Source of the DNA: a virus
Virus record (IMG/VR): IMGVR_UViG_3300020179_000065
Span: 1 to 41,218 of that record
DNA length: 41,218 bases
Strand: one strand, 5' to 3'
Shown: one piece after another, positions 33,145 through 40,464 of the stretch
How positions within the stretch are numbered: position 1 is the first letter of the stretch
Layout: each line of letters starts with the position of its first letter
The notes under the pieces: model-generated
Seen by the model: only the letters and a program-made list of their open reading frames with translations
What the model was told of the DNA's origin: nothing
Databases searched by the model: none
Program-made: the position numbers and the translations under genes

Positions 33145-34041
33145 CTAGACAAAGTTACGAGGACTCAGAACTCCTCGACCCACAAAGGGACCGAAGGCCG
33201 AACGAACACCACGTCCGAAACGTGGTTGGGACAAACCACGCATATATTTCGTTGTTCTTGCTTTTGCTTCGACGAGTTTATCCCATTGTTCTTCGGCATT
33301 TTGCTTTAGGCTCTCATATTTAGATGACTTTTCAAGGTTTAGACTGATACCGCCGATAGAGTAGTCAAACTCATTTGCAGTCCAATTATAAGCCAAGGCT
33401 TGCGCGGCGTTTACTAATGCTCCCCACAGGATAGAAGCCTTCCAAGCGGGCTTCTGTTGGCAGAGCCGATCTAAGTTGTTGAGTTCTTCCGTCTCGGGCG
33501 GGTGGGCGTTCCACTTCCAGAGGGCGATCTCTAAATACTCGGCGAACTCTGCATCCTCCCAAATGTAGCCGAAGACCTGATTGTAACAACCAACCTCGCC
33601 TTCGGACTTAGGTGGAGCGAACCTATAATTTTTGTCGGGGTTATTATCGCGTGTGAGAATCCGCATTTTGTTAATCAGGTCTGCGACGCATCCAGAGTAT
33701 GCGGATTCGGACGTGACGACGGACGCGGAGACGACGCCGAACTCTTGGACAGCACCTTCTTGTGCTGACGCAGCGGTTTCCCGAAAGAGCCAACGGATGC
33801 GATAGTCGCCGGGCGCGGCGTTAGACGGCACTTGAAGTGCGGCGTAATACTCGCCCACAGCCGGATTGACCGGAGTGCGCGCATTGGAGCCGATCAAGAC
33901 TTCGGCTTGCGTCGAGGGGTCTACCAGATAGATCGCGTAGGTGATTTGGTAGACGTTAAGGGGGTTGCCAGAGGCGTTGGACAGGAAGATGTCCAAGTCC
34001 CCACGACCGAGCAATTGGCCTTGCGTAAAGACGACGGACAT
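33145..34041 (-). CDS. Virion structural protein, neck or connector type
   Basis: 298 residues. The first 110 residues form an Ig-like beta domain (LDIFLSNASGNPLNVYQITY, VGEYYAALQVPSNAAPGDYR). The C-terminal part (FDYSIGGISLNLEKSSKYES, ARTTKYMRGLSQPRFGRGVR, then SAFGPFVGRGVLSPRNF) matches, as I recall it, a conserved virion protein of large phages; I cannot verify that here. The ATG at 34041 is placed directly after a terminator-like hairpin, and its only Shine-Dalgarno candidate (AGGGG) is inside that stem. It is upstream of a region of convergent plus-strand genes. Confidence 0.65.
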   Translation of the reverse strand: MSVVFTQGQLLGRGDLDIFLSNASGNPLNVYQITYAIYLVDPSTQAEVLIGSNARTPVNPAVGEYYAALQVPSNAAPGDYRIRWLFRETAASAQEGAVQEFGVVSASVVTSESAYSGCVADLINKMRILTRDNNPDKNYRFAPPKSEGEVGCYNQVFGYIWEDAEFAEYLEIALWKWNAHPPETEELNNLDRLCQQKPAWKASILWGALVNAAQALAYNWTANEFDYSIGGISLNLEKSSKYESLKQNAEEQWDKLVEAKARTTKYMRGLSQPRFGRGVRSAFGPFVGRGVLSPRNFV

Positions 34042-34080
34042 AAAAAAGCCCCTAGTACGATCAACGCACTAGGGGCTTTT
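34042..34080 (-). terminator. Terminator-like hairpin abutting the structural gene start
   Basis: A perfect 13-bp inverted repeat, AAAAGCCCCTAGT with ACTAGGGGCTTTT and an 11-nt loop (34044-34080), followed on the minus strand by TTTTTT. It ends transcripts from the beta-helix genes and its T-run runs into the ATG at 34041. The AGGGG of the stem is the downstream gene's only ribosome site. Confidence 0.75.
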
Positions 34081-34101
34081 GGATAGCCGTATTAGCGGGA
34101 A

Positions 34102-34869
34102 TCAGGCCGGAACGCCAGGCTCTCGCCACTTGCCCGAAGTGATCTCACCCTCGGAGCCGTCCCATTCGCCGCCGAGGATAATCGCCGTACCGCCGATTCT
34201 GGCCCTGCCAAAGCATCTGGCTTCGCCTCTAACCAAGGCACTCTCGTACACCTTGGCGTTGCCGTACACCTCGGCGTCGTCCCACACCAAGGCGTTGCCG
34301 AACACTTGGGCATTGCCGTACACCTTGGCGTTGCCGTCCACATGGGCTATGCCATACACATAAGCTCTGTCATACACCTCGGCTTTGCCTCTCACCTCGG
34401 CGTTGCCGTACACCACGGCATTGCCGTACACCTGGGCGTCGCCGCCCACAATGGCGTTGTCGGACACATTGGCGTCGCCGTACACCTTGGCGTTGCCGTA
34501 CACCTTGGCGTCGTCCCACACCCAGGCTTCGTCGTACACCTTGGCGTTGCCTTTCACATCGGCTTTGCCGTACACCTGGGCGTCGTCGGACACCACGGCA
34601 TTGCCGTACACCTGGGCGTCGTCGGACACCACGGCATTGCCGTACACCTTGGCGTCGCCCTTCACCAAGGCGTCGCCGAACACCTTGGCGTTTCCGGTCA
34701 CAATGGCATTATCAAAGATGTGCTTCCCAGGGATGTTTACATCAACAGAAGCCGACCTGCTCAGACCCTGAAGTCCAACAAGAATAGCCTTTCTCTCGGA
34801 CGAACCGACGGGCAGGCTAGAAGCCAACTTGATCAGAGCAGAACGGTCGCTTGAACTCAACTTACGCAT
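34102..34869 (-). CDS. Hexapeptide beta-helix protein, short form
   Basis: 255 residues. Residues 1-50 share with the next gene a helix-rich adaptor (LIKLASSLPVGSSERKAIL) and then NIPGKHIF. Residues 50-225 are regular six-residue repeats of the kind VYGNAKVYGDAxV, which predict a left-handed parallel beta helix. The last 30 residues (ARIGGTAIILGGEWDGSEG) form the cap seen in all three family members. In phages such proteins are likely fibres or spikes, but I cannot assign a role. The opposite strand is also open in places because the repeats are codon-regular; those frames are not genes. Confidence 0.8.
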   Translation of the reverse strand: MRKLSSSDRSALIKLASSLPVGSSERKAILVGLQGLSRSASVDVNIPGKHIFDNAIVTGNAKVFGDALVKGDAKVYGNAVVSDDAQVYGNAVVSDDAQVYGKADVKGNAKVYDEAWVWDDAKVYGNAKVYGDANVSDNAIVGGDAQVYGNAVVYGNAEVRGKAEVYDRAYVYGIAHVDGNAKVYGNAQVFGNALVWDDAEVYGNAKVYESALVRGEARCFGRARIGGTAIILGGEWDGSEGEITSGKWREPGVPA

Positions 34870-34906
34870 GGGGGGTCAAACCTTCTTGTGTTCTAGGCTA
34901 GGGGAC

Positions 34907-36217
34907 TCAGGCGGGAACGTCAGGGGCTTCCCACTTACCTGAAGTGATTTCGCCTTCGGAGCCGTCCCATTCGCCGCCGAGGATAATCGCCGTACCGCCG
35001 ATGCGGGCGTCTCCGTATATCTCGGCGCGACCGTACACCTTGGCGTTGCCGTATATCTCGGCGTCGTCGTACACCATGGCAAGGCCATACACCTCGGCCC
35101 TGTCGTACACCCTGCCGCTAATCACCTTGGCGCCGCCGTACACCTGGGCGTCGTCGGACACCACGGCTTTGCCGTACACCTCGGCGCCGCCGTACACCTG
35201 GGCGTCTCCGTAAACTTCGGCGTTGTCGTACACATGGGCGTTGTCGTACACAATGGCTTTGCCGTACACCTTGGCTTCGTCCCTCACCTGGGCGCCGCCG
35301 GACACCTTGGCGTTGTCGTACACCTTGGCCTTGCCCTTCACCTTGGCGTCGTCGGACACCTTGGCGTTGCCGGACACCTCGGCGTCTTCGTACACCCGAG
35401 CGTCGCTAAACACCGAGGCTTTGCCGTACACCTCGGCGCTGCCGTACACCTTGGCTTTGCCGTACACCTGGGCGTTGTCGTACACATGGGCGTTGTCGTA
35501 CACAATGGCTTCGTCCCTCACCTGGGCGCCGCCGGACACCTTGGCGTTGTCGTACACCTTGGCCTTGCCCTTCACCTTGGCGTTGCCGGACACCTTGGCG
35601 TTGCCGGACACCTCGGCGTCTTCGGACACCTTGGCGGCGTTGAAGATATGCTTTCCAGGAATGTTGTAATTTCCCGAAGCCTTCTTGCTTGAACTCTGAA
35701 GTCTAACAAGAATCGCCTTTCTCTCGGTAGAACCGACGGGAAGGCTAGAGGCCAAGCGAATCAACGCAGAACGGTCAGAGGCGGTAAGTTTACGCGAGGC
35801 CATTTTCTTAGCTCCATCTTCAAGATTCGTGAAACCTGAAAAGTCAACCATGTAAGTAGTTCCGTTGGGAAGCACGATCACGTCGCCCACGGACATACTC
35901 GTATGTCCGGTTTTTGAAATCGCGGGCATGGTGTTAGCCTCGCCGTAAGGCGACCAAACTTCACCCTGCATCATATTGAAGATTTCGCTCAGGTTCGTCT
36001 CGTCGACGAGCCCGATGCGTGTATGCGTATTTTCCAAATCAGCGAGAACGGCAGATAAGTCCAAGCCGCGCGTGCCACGGCTGAACTTGGAAAACAGACC
36101 ACGATTGTAGTAGAGGATTTGGGTGCGGCCTCGACCGTAACGATCATCACCCGTGACACCACCTGCGCCTCTCAGGGTGTTGTAACCATTAAAGCCGCCG
36201 TCCGAAAAATAGTTCAT
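34907..36217 (-). CDS. Hexapeptide beta-helix protein, long form
   Basis: 436 residues from the ATG at 36217, with GGGA ahead; an earlier frame to 36472 overlaps the plus-strand gene and is rejected. The N-terminal 140 residues are a separate part (SDGGFNGYNTLRGAGG, LSEIFNMMQGEVWSPYGEAN and HTSMSVGDVIVLPNGTTYMV), the last resembling a small beta domain common in phage hypotheticals. Then comes the adaptor (LIRLASSLPVGSTERKAIL, NIPGKHIF), some 240 residues of hexapeptide repeats, and the GGEWDGSEGEITSGKW cap. Two internal stretches are near duplicates. It and the short form overlap in design, so the pair probably arose by duplication. Confidence 0.8.
   Translation of the reverse strand: MNYFSDGGFNGYNTLRGAGGVTGDDRYGRGRTQILYYNRGLFSKFSRGTRGLDLSAVLADLENTHTRIGLVDETNLSEIFNMMQGEVWSPYGEANTMPAISKTGHTSMSVGDVIVLPNGTTYMVDFSGFTNLEDGAKKMASRKLTASDRSALIRLASSLPVGSTERKAILVRLQSSSKKASGNYNIPGKHIFNAAKVSEDAEVSGNAKVSGNAKVKGKAKVYDNAKVSGGAQVRDEAIVYDNAHVYDNAQVYGKAKVYGSAEVYGKASVFSDARVYEDAEVSGNAKVSDDAKVKGKAKVYDNAKVSGGAQVRDEAKVYGKAIVYDNAHVYDNAEVYGDAQVYGGAEVYGKAVVSDDAQVYGGAKVISGRVYDRAEVYGLAMVYDDAEIYGNAKVYGRAEIYGDARIGGTAIILGGEWDGSEGEITSGKWEAPDVPA
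35220..35390 (-). repeat. Internal duplication in the long beta-helix gene, copy 1
   Basis: 171 bases that recur at 35472-35624 with an 18-base deletion and few changes. The copies are offset by 252 bases, a multiple of the 18-base hexapeptide unit, so the reading frame and repeat phase are kept. Confidence 0.85.
35472..35624 (-). repeat. Internal duplication in the long beta-helix gene, copy 2
   Basis: 153 bases matching 35220-35390 apart from one missing 18-base hexapeptide unit. Confidence 0.85.
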
Positions 36218-36257
36218 GGGTAATCCCACTTCGTTGAAGGGTCCCCCAAGCCCTAAT

Positions 36258-36272
36258 GATAGCGATACTATC
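36258..36272. repeat. Short inverted repeat between divergent genes
   Basis: GATAG and CTATC across a 5-base centre, in the 69-base gap between the long beta-helix gene and the plus-strand structural gene. It may be an operator. No clear promoter was found in the gap. Confidence 0.35.
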
Positions 36273-36286
36273 GAAAGGTACAGGTT

Positions 36287-37573
36287 ATGACCGACAAGCC
36301 GATCCCTTACACGCTCGCGCAAAACCCTGCACCGAATCCGGCTAATCAAGGCCAAGCCTATCAGCAGGACAAATCGGCGTTGGTTCAACGCATCATGGCC
36401 GCTTTCAGGTCCGTGCTGCCTTCTAACTACGTCGCGGCAACCAACGGCCCTTGGTACTCGTTGCAGTTTCAAGCCATGGCCGAGCAGTTGGCCGAGATTC
36501 AGATTAACGCCAGCGAACTCGCCACGGATTGCGATTGGGATTTCACGCGCTCTGATTTTTTGTGGGACTTGCTCGGCGGCGTCGTGTTCCCGAACTCGTC
36601 CTCGGGCATCCCTTACATAAACGGCGATGTTGACTATCGGACGTTCCTGCGTCGAATGGTCGAGTTACTATTGCAAGGCGCGACCAAAGCCTCGATTCAA
36701 GGCGGCATCGAAGCCTTAAACCCGAACGTCACCGCCTATGTGCTCGAAAGATACCTGCAAACGCCGCCTCGTGACCCGAACGGCGCGTACACGATTGCAG
36801 ATCAGTTTGCGTTAGACATTCTAATCGACGCCGGAAACTCGTTCCCCGACAATCCGGCGATCTTACAAGCCAACATCGAACTCGTACTGCGTGCGCTAAA
36901 GCCCGCCCATGTGCTTTGTTCGTATTCGACGCTCTTTCGAGATACTTTCCCGACGCCCGAAGATAACGGCGATGCGTTTTCGTGGGACGTTGAGCCGTAT
37001 TACTACGACGACACTCGCAAGTATTGTCTCGGTGCTAAAGAAATCAGCGGCATCAGCGGCGCGTTCTTAGCGCGTAGGGATTACTTCTCGGACCCGAGCG
37101 TGTCCTTCTCGTCCATTCCGTCCGGCGCGTTGCTTATGATCGGCACGGACCAATACCGTGTTCGCAGTACGCGGGCATTGCTTACAGGTGCCGATGCGGT
37201 CGCAAGGGCGTACACGACATCGCCCTCTGGACTTTCGGGCATGGTCGTCGCTCTCAATGCGACTGATTTATACGATGCCGCTCAAGATTGGGGCGCAAGC
37301 GCAGTCGAAGGCGAAGTGATTACGATTTTGACGGGGCCGAACTCGGGCGCGTCGTATCGACTTGAGACGGTGCTCGGTTCCGACGGTGGGCCTTTGGGCG
37401 AGGCCGGATTGTCCGGCAATCGCGTTCGATTGGCACCAACGATCCTCGTGCTGAATCGTCGAGCGTCGGCTGCTGCGTCTGGTTTGACGTACACGGTCAC
37501 GGTGGACCGTTTAGGTCAACAGCCCGTGCGTGAAGTCTTGGCCGAAGACGTCGCTATTCAGTTTTGGTTATAG
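36287..37573 (+). CDS. Putative baseplate-associated virion protein
   Basis: 428 residues, ATG with GAAAGG upstream. The first 190 residues are largely helical (YSLQFQAMAEQLAEIQINAS, CDWDFTRSDFLWDLLGG, RTFLRRMVELLLQGATKASI), and the rest is beta-rich (ALLMIGTDQYRVRSTRALL, GEVITILTGPNSGASYRLET). This arrangement, with a 'DWDFTRSDFLW' segment, is seen in large structural proteins near the baseplate of big phages, as far as I recall. No precise family is recognised. The plus-strand position, apart from the main tail operon, suggests separate regulation. Confidence 0.6.
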   Translation: MTDKPIPYTLAQNPAPNPANQGQAYQQDKSALVQRIMAAFRSVLPSNYVAATNGPWYSLQFQAMAEQLAEIQINASELATDCDWDFTRSDFLWDLLGGVVFPNSSSGIPYINGDVDYRTFLRRMVELLLQGATKASIQGGIEALNPNVTAYVLERYLQTPPRDPNGAYTIADQFALDILIDAGNSFPDNPAILQANIELVLRALKPAHVLCSYSTLFRDTFPTPEDNGDAFSWDVEPYYYDDTRKYCLGAKEISGISGAFLARRDYFSDPSVSFSSIPSGALLMIGTDQYRVRSTRALLTGADAVARAYTTSPSGLSGMVVALNATDLYDAAQDWGASAVEGEVITILTGPNSGASYRLETVLGSDGGPLGEAGLSGNRVRLAPTILVLNRRASAAASGLTYTVTVDRLGQQPVREVLAEDVAIQFWL

Positions 37574-37967
37574 CCCACGGAGCTTCCGTGAGTACGGAGA
37601 TTCCGTAGTCGTCCTGCAAGATACGCGAGCACTCGCTCACGGCTTCGTCTCGGGTCGTGAACGGACCAATCTCCATGATTGAATCCGCGTCCATCAAGAC
37701 CGCCTGAAAGAACGACGGGTCAGACCTGTATATACGAGCGACGGGCCGATTCGACCCGACCGACTTTAGCGCGATGGCAAGCGCATAAGGGTTGCTCTCG
37801 TACTCCGCGTACAAATCAATATCGACGATGAACGCGGCGTCGCCATTGTCGTAAATGGGTGGCGGGTAAAAAGAAGAAGGTTCCGCATGGAACAAAGCCC
37901 GCTCGACGCAAATGCGATTCAGCGGGTCAGCCAGCATCGCCTTTACTATCTTGTACCTTTCGGTCAC
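37554..37967 (-). CDS. Hypothetical protein
   Basis: 137 residues, GTG start with GGAG seven bases upstream. The final codons overlap the end of the plus-strand gene by 20 nt (convergent). The sequence has mixed alpha/beta character (DAAFIVDIDLYAEYESNPYA, ARIYRSDPSFFQAVLMDADS) and ends with VLTEAPWAITKTE. Not recognised. Last gene of the minus-strand group starting at 38986. Confidence 0.65.
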   Translation of the reverse strand: MTERYKIVKAMLADPLNRICVERALFHAEPSSFYPPPIYDNGDAAFIVDIDLYAEYESNPYALAIALKSVGSNRPVARIYRSDPSFFQAVLMDADSIMEIGPFTTRDEAVSECSRILQDDYGISVLTEAPWAITKTE

Positions 37968-38319
37968 GCAATTCTCCGAACTTTGCTTCTAGCATTTTAA
38001 GCCCCATACGCCTCACACGATACCCCAAAATCTCATCGTTGTCTCTATCGTTGTAGTAAAGGGCTTCAGCCAAGCAGTTAGCGAGTTCTTTTCGCGTCGC
38101 CTCAAGTACGGCGTTTCCAATCTCGTCTAATTCTTCCTCGGTGATCTTCGATAGCAACTGAAGCGAAAGCGAATCGTTGTCAATCGCGGCTTGCCTTATC
38201 GCCTCGCGCACGCTTTCAAACGATTCCGCGTAAAGTCCGGAAACGCGGTCGTACTCGTCTACGCATCCCGGACAAACAAGGTTAGAGATAGATAGTAACC
38301 ACTTCGCTGACGTTGCCAT
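37927..38319 (-). CDS. Hypothetical protein
   Basis: 130 residues from the ATG at 38319, which has GAGG nine bases upstream; an ATG at 38340 is possible but badly spaced. The start has CPGC (LVCPGCVDEYDRVSG), possibly half a metal site. The middle is helical and acidic (KITEEELDEIGNAVLEATRK). Not recognised. It overlaps both neighbours, so the group is probably co-translated. Confidence 0.65.
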   Translation of the reverse strand: MATSAKWLLSISNLVCPGCVDEYDRVSGLYAESFESVREAIRQAAIDNDSLSLQLLSKITEEELDEIGNAVLEATRKELANCLAEALYYNDRDNDEILGYRVRRMGLKMLEAKFGELRDRKVQDSKGDAG

Positions 38320-38440
38320 CGGATTCGACCTCGGGTTCATCCTCGCCGATGACGATCACACGGCGAGGCTCCCTCTCTTGCTTCTTTACCTCCACAGGGG
38401 GTGGTGGCGGTGGTAGCGGTAGTTGAAGATCGTTACTCAT
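38282..38440 (-). CDS. Small proline-rich protein
   Basis: 52 residues from the ATG at 38440, which follows GGGGGG. It begins LQLPLPPPPPPVEVKKQERE, a run of seven prolines, and continues into an acidic end (EPEVESDGNVSEVVTIYL). Likely unfolded or a linker-type protein. Its start overlaps the small membrane protein gene by 8 nt. Not recognised. Confidence 0.6.
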   Translation of the reverse strand: MSNDLQLPLPPPPPPVEVKKQEREPRRVIVIGEDEPEVESDGNVSEVVTIYL

Positions 38441-38564
38441 AGATTCCCCCCTTCCATCTGAGAATTGCGTTTGCGAAGCGTTCTTCGCGCTCGATCTCGG
38501 TCCTGCGTTTGTGGCGCAGTACCCATATAATAGTTCCAATAGCCATTATTACGCCGACCGTCAT
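38433..38564 (-). CDS. Small single-span membrane protein
   Basis: 43 residues. The ATG at 38564 overlaps the previous stop (ATGA) and the stop overlaps the next ATG by 8 nt. MTVGVIMAIGTIIWVLRHKR gives one transmembrane helix at the N-terminus, followed by a basic cytoplasmic-type stretch (RRTEIEREERFANAILRWKG). It is in a minus-strand group expressed from 43-nt elements, away from the lysis genes. It may be a membrane anchor or regulator; no family is recognised. Confidence 0.65.
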   Translation of the reverse strand: MTVGVIMAIGTIIWVLRHKRRTEIEREERFANAILRWKGGIYE

Positions 38565-38986
38565 CCCGCGTACCCCGCGATACCCTGAATCGACGTGCCG
38601 CCGCCGCCGCCGTGCATCCCGTCAAAGCGACCCGCGTTCGGGTTCGCCGTGAACCCGCGCACGGGCTTATCGAACTCACGGTGCTTCAGCTTGAAGCCGT
38701 AGGCCGCGAGTTCGGCCTTGATGTTCGCCACGATCTTTTGCGTCGTCGCGTTCAACACTTGAAGTTCGAACGCCGTGTATTCCTCACGGTCGTTGTCTGC
38801 CAAGTGCTCTGCGAACGCCTCGACCGAAGCAAACTCCGGCTCCTTCGGATTCAGCCCGCCGAAGCGGACCAGCCCCGTCTGAACAGGCTCGGCGACTTCA
38901 CGCCGCATCGCACGCCGCTCGGCGCGCTCTTCGGCAATCTGGTCTTCACGGTCTTGATTGTGGGGGACGAAACCGATGCGGCGCAT
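38561..38986 (-). CDS. Hypothetical protein with glycine-rich end
   Basis: 141 residues, ATG at 38986 with AAGGAG six bases upstream. The frame is open further upstream through copies 4 and 5 of the 43-nt element, so the longer version is rejected. The N-terminus is charged and helical (DREDQIAEERAERRAMRREV), the middle contains VEAFAEHLADNDREEYTAFE, and the end is glycine-rich (GRFDGMHGGGGGTSIQ). Not recognised. First gene of the five-gene group down to 37554. Confidence 0.65.
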   Translation of the reverse strand: MRRIGFVPHNQDREDQIAEERAERRAMRREVAEPVQTGLVRFGGLNPKEPEFASVEAFAEHLADNDREEYTAFELQVLNATTQKIVANIKAELAAYGFKLKHREFDKPVRGFTANPNAGRFDGMHGGGGGTSIQGIAGYAG

Positions 38987-38996
38987 GGCAGGCTCC

Positions 38997-39039
38997 TTAC
39001 ACCATCCAAACGGTCGGCAACCGCTTGGAAAACCGAAAA
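38997..39039 (-). promoter_or_regulatory. 43-nt promoter-like element, copy 4
   Basis: Minus-strand copy directly before the 141-residue gene: the block ends ten bases from the ATG and its last AA forms part of AAGGAG. If it is a promoter, transcription must begin inside the second block, or else this gene is read from copy 5. Confidence 0.8.
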
Positions 39040-39062
39040 TCGGCGGGAGCACCATGCCCCGC

Positions 39063-39105
39063 TTACACCATCCAAACGGTTCAAGTCGGGCTAGAAAACC
39101 GAAAA
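39063..39105 (-). promoter_or_regulatory. 43-nt promoter-like element, copy 5
   Basis: Minus-strand copy, 66 bases upstream of copy 4 in the same direction, so the two stand in tandem. Back to back with copy 6 across an 11-base centre. Confidence 0.8.
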
Positions 39106-39116
39106 TCGACGTCACT

Positions 39117-39159
39117 TTTTCGGTTTTCTAGGGCCTGCCCGACCGTTTGGATGGTGTAA
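39117..39159 (+). promoter_or_regulatory. 43-nt promoter-like element, copy 6
   Basis: Plus-strand copy, 24 bases before the ATG at 39184, opposite to copy 5. The 11 bases between copies 5 and 6 and between copies 2 and 3 both contain CGACGTC. Confidence 0.8.
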
Positions 39160-39183
39160 GCACAACCTCAAGGAGCGATGAAC

Positions 39184-39693
39184 ATGGAACACTTCAACGG
39201 AAAGGACATCTTCGCGGCAATCGCCGCGAAGTTCGACTACATCCCCCGCCCCCACACTACCGGCCACGTCACGGACTACGACGTGTCTAGGCTGATCTCC
39301 GGACTTCTCGACTCCCTTGCGGAGATTGAGAACGTCTACTTCACCAAGCCAAACCGGAAAGGGCGCGACCGTCTGACCGCTGCGGAGTTCATCACGGAGA
39401 CGGTCAATTTGACAATCGCGGACTACCGCGAAAACTATGAGCGGCCCGCGCCCGCCGATCTCATGCGCGGCTTGCAGGACATCGCGGCGACGCTCACGCA
39501 AGACGCCGTCCGCGAGGCTTGCGCCGCGTTGGAAGAGCGGGTCAGCGTTGACGTTTGCCACTTCTTTGGCGACATCGACGACTTGATGACGGGCAGGCTT
39601 GAAATCCCTCGGAATTTCCTGCGCGATCTGATTAGCGAGGGTGCGATGATTATCTCACAGGAGATCAAGAAGGAAGCGGCAAAGGCCGCTTAA
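39184..39693 (+). CDS. Hypothetical helical protein
   Basis: 169 residues. The second ATG at 39184 is used, because AAGGAG is eight bases before it and only two bases before the ATG at 39178. Mostly helical and acidic (DIFAAIAAKFDYIPRPHT, ISGLLDSLAEIENVYFTKPN, EACAALEERVSVDVCHFFGD), ending in a Lys/Ala helix (QEIKKEAAKAA). Not recognised. Its transcription likely starts at copy 6 of the 43-nt element. Confidence 0.7.
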   Translation: MEHFNGKDIFAAIAAKFDYIPRPHTTGHVTDYDVSRLISGLLDSLAEIENVYFTKPNRKGRDRLTAAEFITETVNLTIADYRENYERPAPADLMRGLQDIAATLTQDAVREACAALEERVSVDVCHFFGDIDDLMTGRLEIPRNFLRDLISEGAMIISQEIKKEAAKAA

Positions 39694-39708
39694 GGCTTCC
39701 TGATTGCG

Positions 39709-40464
39709 TCAGACGTAATCTTCGCCCTCAAGCGGGCGCACAGCAAAGACGGCTCGATAATCTCGGGCGGTCTTGCCATGAATCGAACGCACGGACTTGA
39801 TCACGCCCTCGTGACGAGTCCCATCGGGCTTCTTGCCGCCTGCGTTCCCCTCATACGTCTCAAACTTGCCGTCCGGATTTAACGCCGTCGCCGCCAAAGT
39901 GACGTGGGCACCGTCGGCATCGCCCTCCGGCCCAATCACGACGATGTCGCCAGGCTGAATACCCGACAGCGGGATTCGACGTGCGTTACCCTTCGACCAA
40001 ACCCAAAGTCGATACGTCGAAGCGATGTGCTTCTTGCGGAGCAGAGGCTTCAGGCCGACCTGCCCATAGCACCACGCCGCAAATGCACCGCACCACTCGA
40101 ACATTCCGTTCTTCGTGTACGGAATGTTCGGTCTCGCAGTAGGCCCAATCTCCGCAGTAGACCAACCTAAGCCGGACGCGCCACGGATATACTCGTCGAT
40201 GCGAGCCGCGCCGTTTTTCGGGCCACCGGAAACAGGCTCCGTCACGCCGCGCATCCACTCGGTATGCGCGACCTGAATCAGCCGATCCATGCGCGACTGA
40301 TGAGCGTCGAGCGCCGGAGGCTCGCAAACAAGAGCCTTCTCGTCTACGGGTTCGTCCGGATGGCCGTTGAGTTTCGCCATCTGGACTTCACGGCCCATAC
40401 GACGCATCTCGGTCGCAACGGTTTCCGTCAGGGCTTCAAGGGCTAGGGAGATCAGAGGGTTCAA
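39709..40464 (-). CDS. CHAP-domain peptidase, probable endolysin or tail lysin
   Basis: 251 residues with a TTG start; AGGAG lies eight bases upstream and the start is inside the previous gene. The CHAP fold (residues 60-230) shows Cys125 in GMFEWCGAFAAWCYGQVG, His187 in GAHVTLAATAL and the following TYEGNAGG with Asn207, the Cys-His-Asn order of the family. Residue 174 region PGDIVVIGPE matches the 'PGDvvff' part. CHAP enzymes cut the peptide or amide bonds of peptidoglycan. The N-terminal 60 residues are helical (ALTETVATEMRRMGREVQ) and have no signal. The neighbour is another hydrolase, so this is a lysis-related region. Confidence 0.75.
   Translation of the reverse strand: MNPLISLALEALTETVATEMRRMGREVQMAKLNGHPDEPVDEKALVCEPPALDAHQSRMDRLIQVAHTEWMRGVTEPVSGGPKNGAARIDEYIRGASGLGWSTAEIGPTARPNIPYTKNGMFEWCGAFAAWCYGQVGLKPLLRKKHIASTYRLWVWSKGNARRIPLSGIQPGDIVVIGPEGDADGAHVTLAATALNPDGKFETYEGNAGGKKPDGTRHEGVIKSVRSIHGKTARDYRAVFAVRPLEGEDYV

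Noticed and set aside
34306-35692. Long plus-strand open frames with patterns such as VAVHLGVAV opposite the beta-helix genes
   Set aside because: They mirror the codon-regular repeats of the minus-strand genes, which make the opposite strand open by necessity. They lack ribosome sites, and the minus-strand genes have clear shared N- and C-terminal parts.
36217-36472. N-terminal extension of the long beta-helix protein
   Set aside because: The added sequence lies on the strand opposite the start of the plus-strand structural gene, and the family-like N-terminus begins at 36217 with a ribosome site.
37576-37590. CACGGA-GCT-TCCGTG hairpin after the plus-strand structural gene as a terminator
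   Set aside because: The stem is only 6 bp, no T-run follows, and it lies inside the coding sequence of the convergent gene.
38987-39115. N-terminal extension of the 141-residue gene through the 43-nt elements
   Set aside because: It would translate copies 4 and 5 of the promoter-like element, giving near-identical peptides. The ATG at 38986 has AAGGAG.
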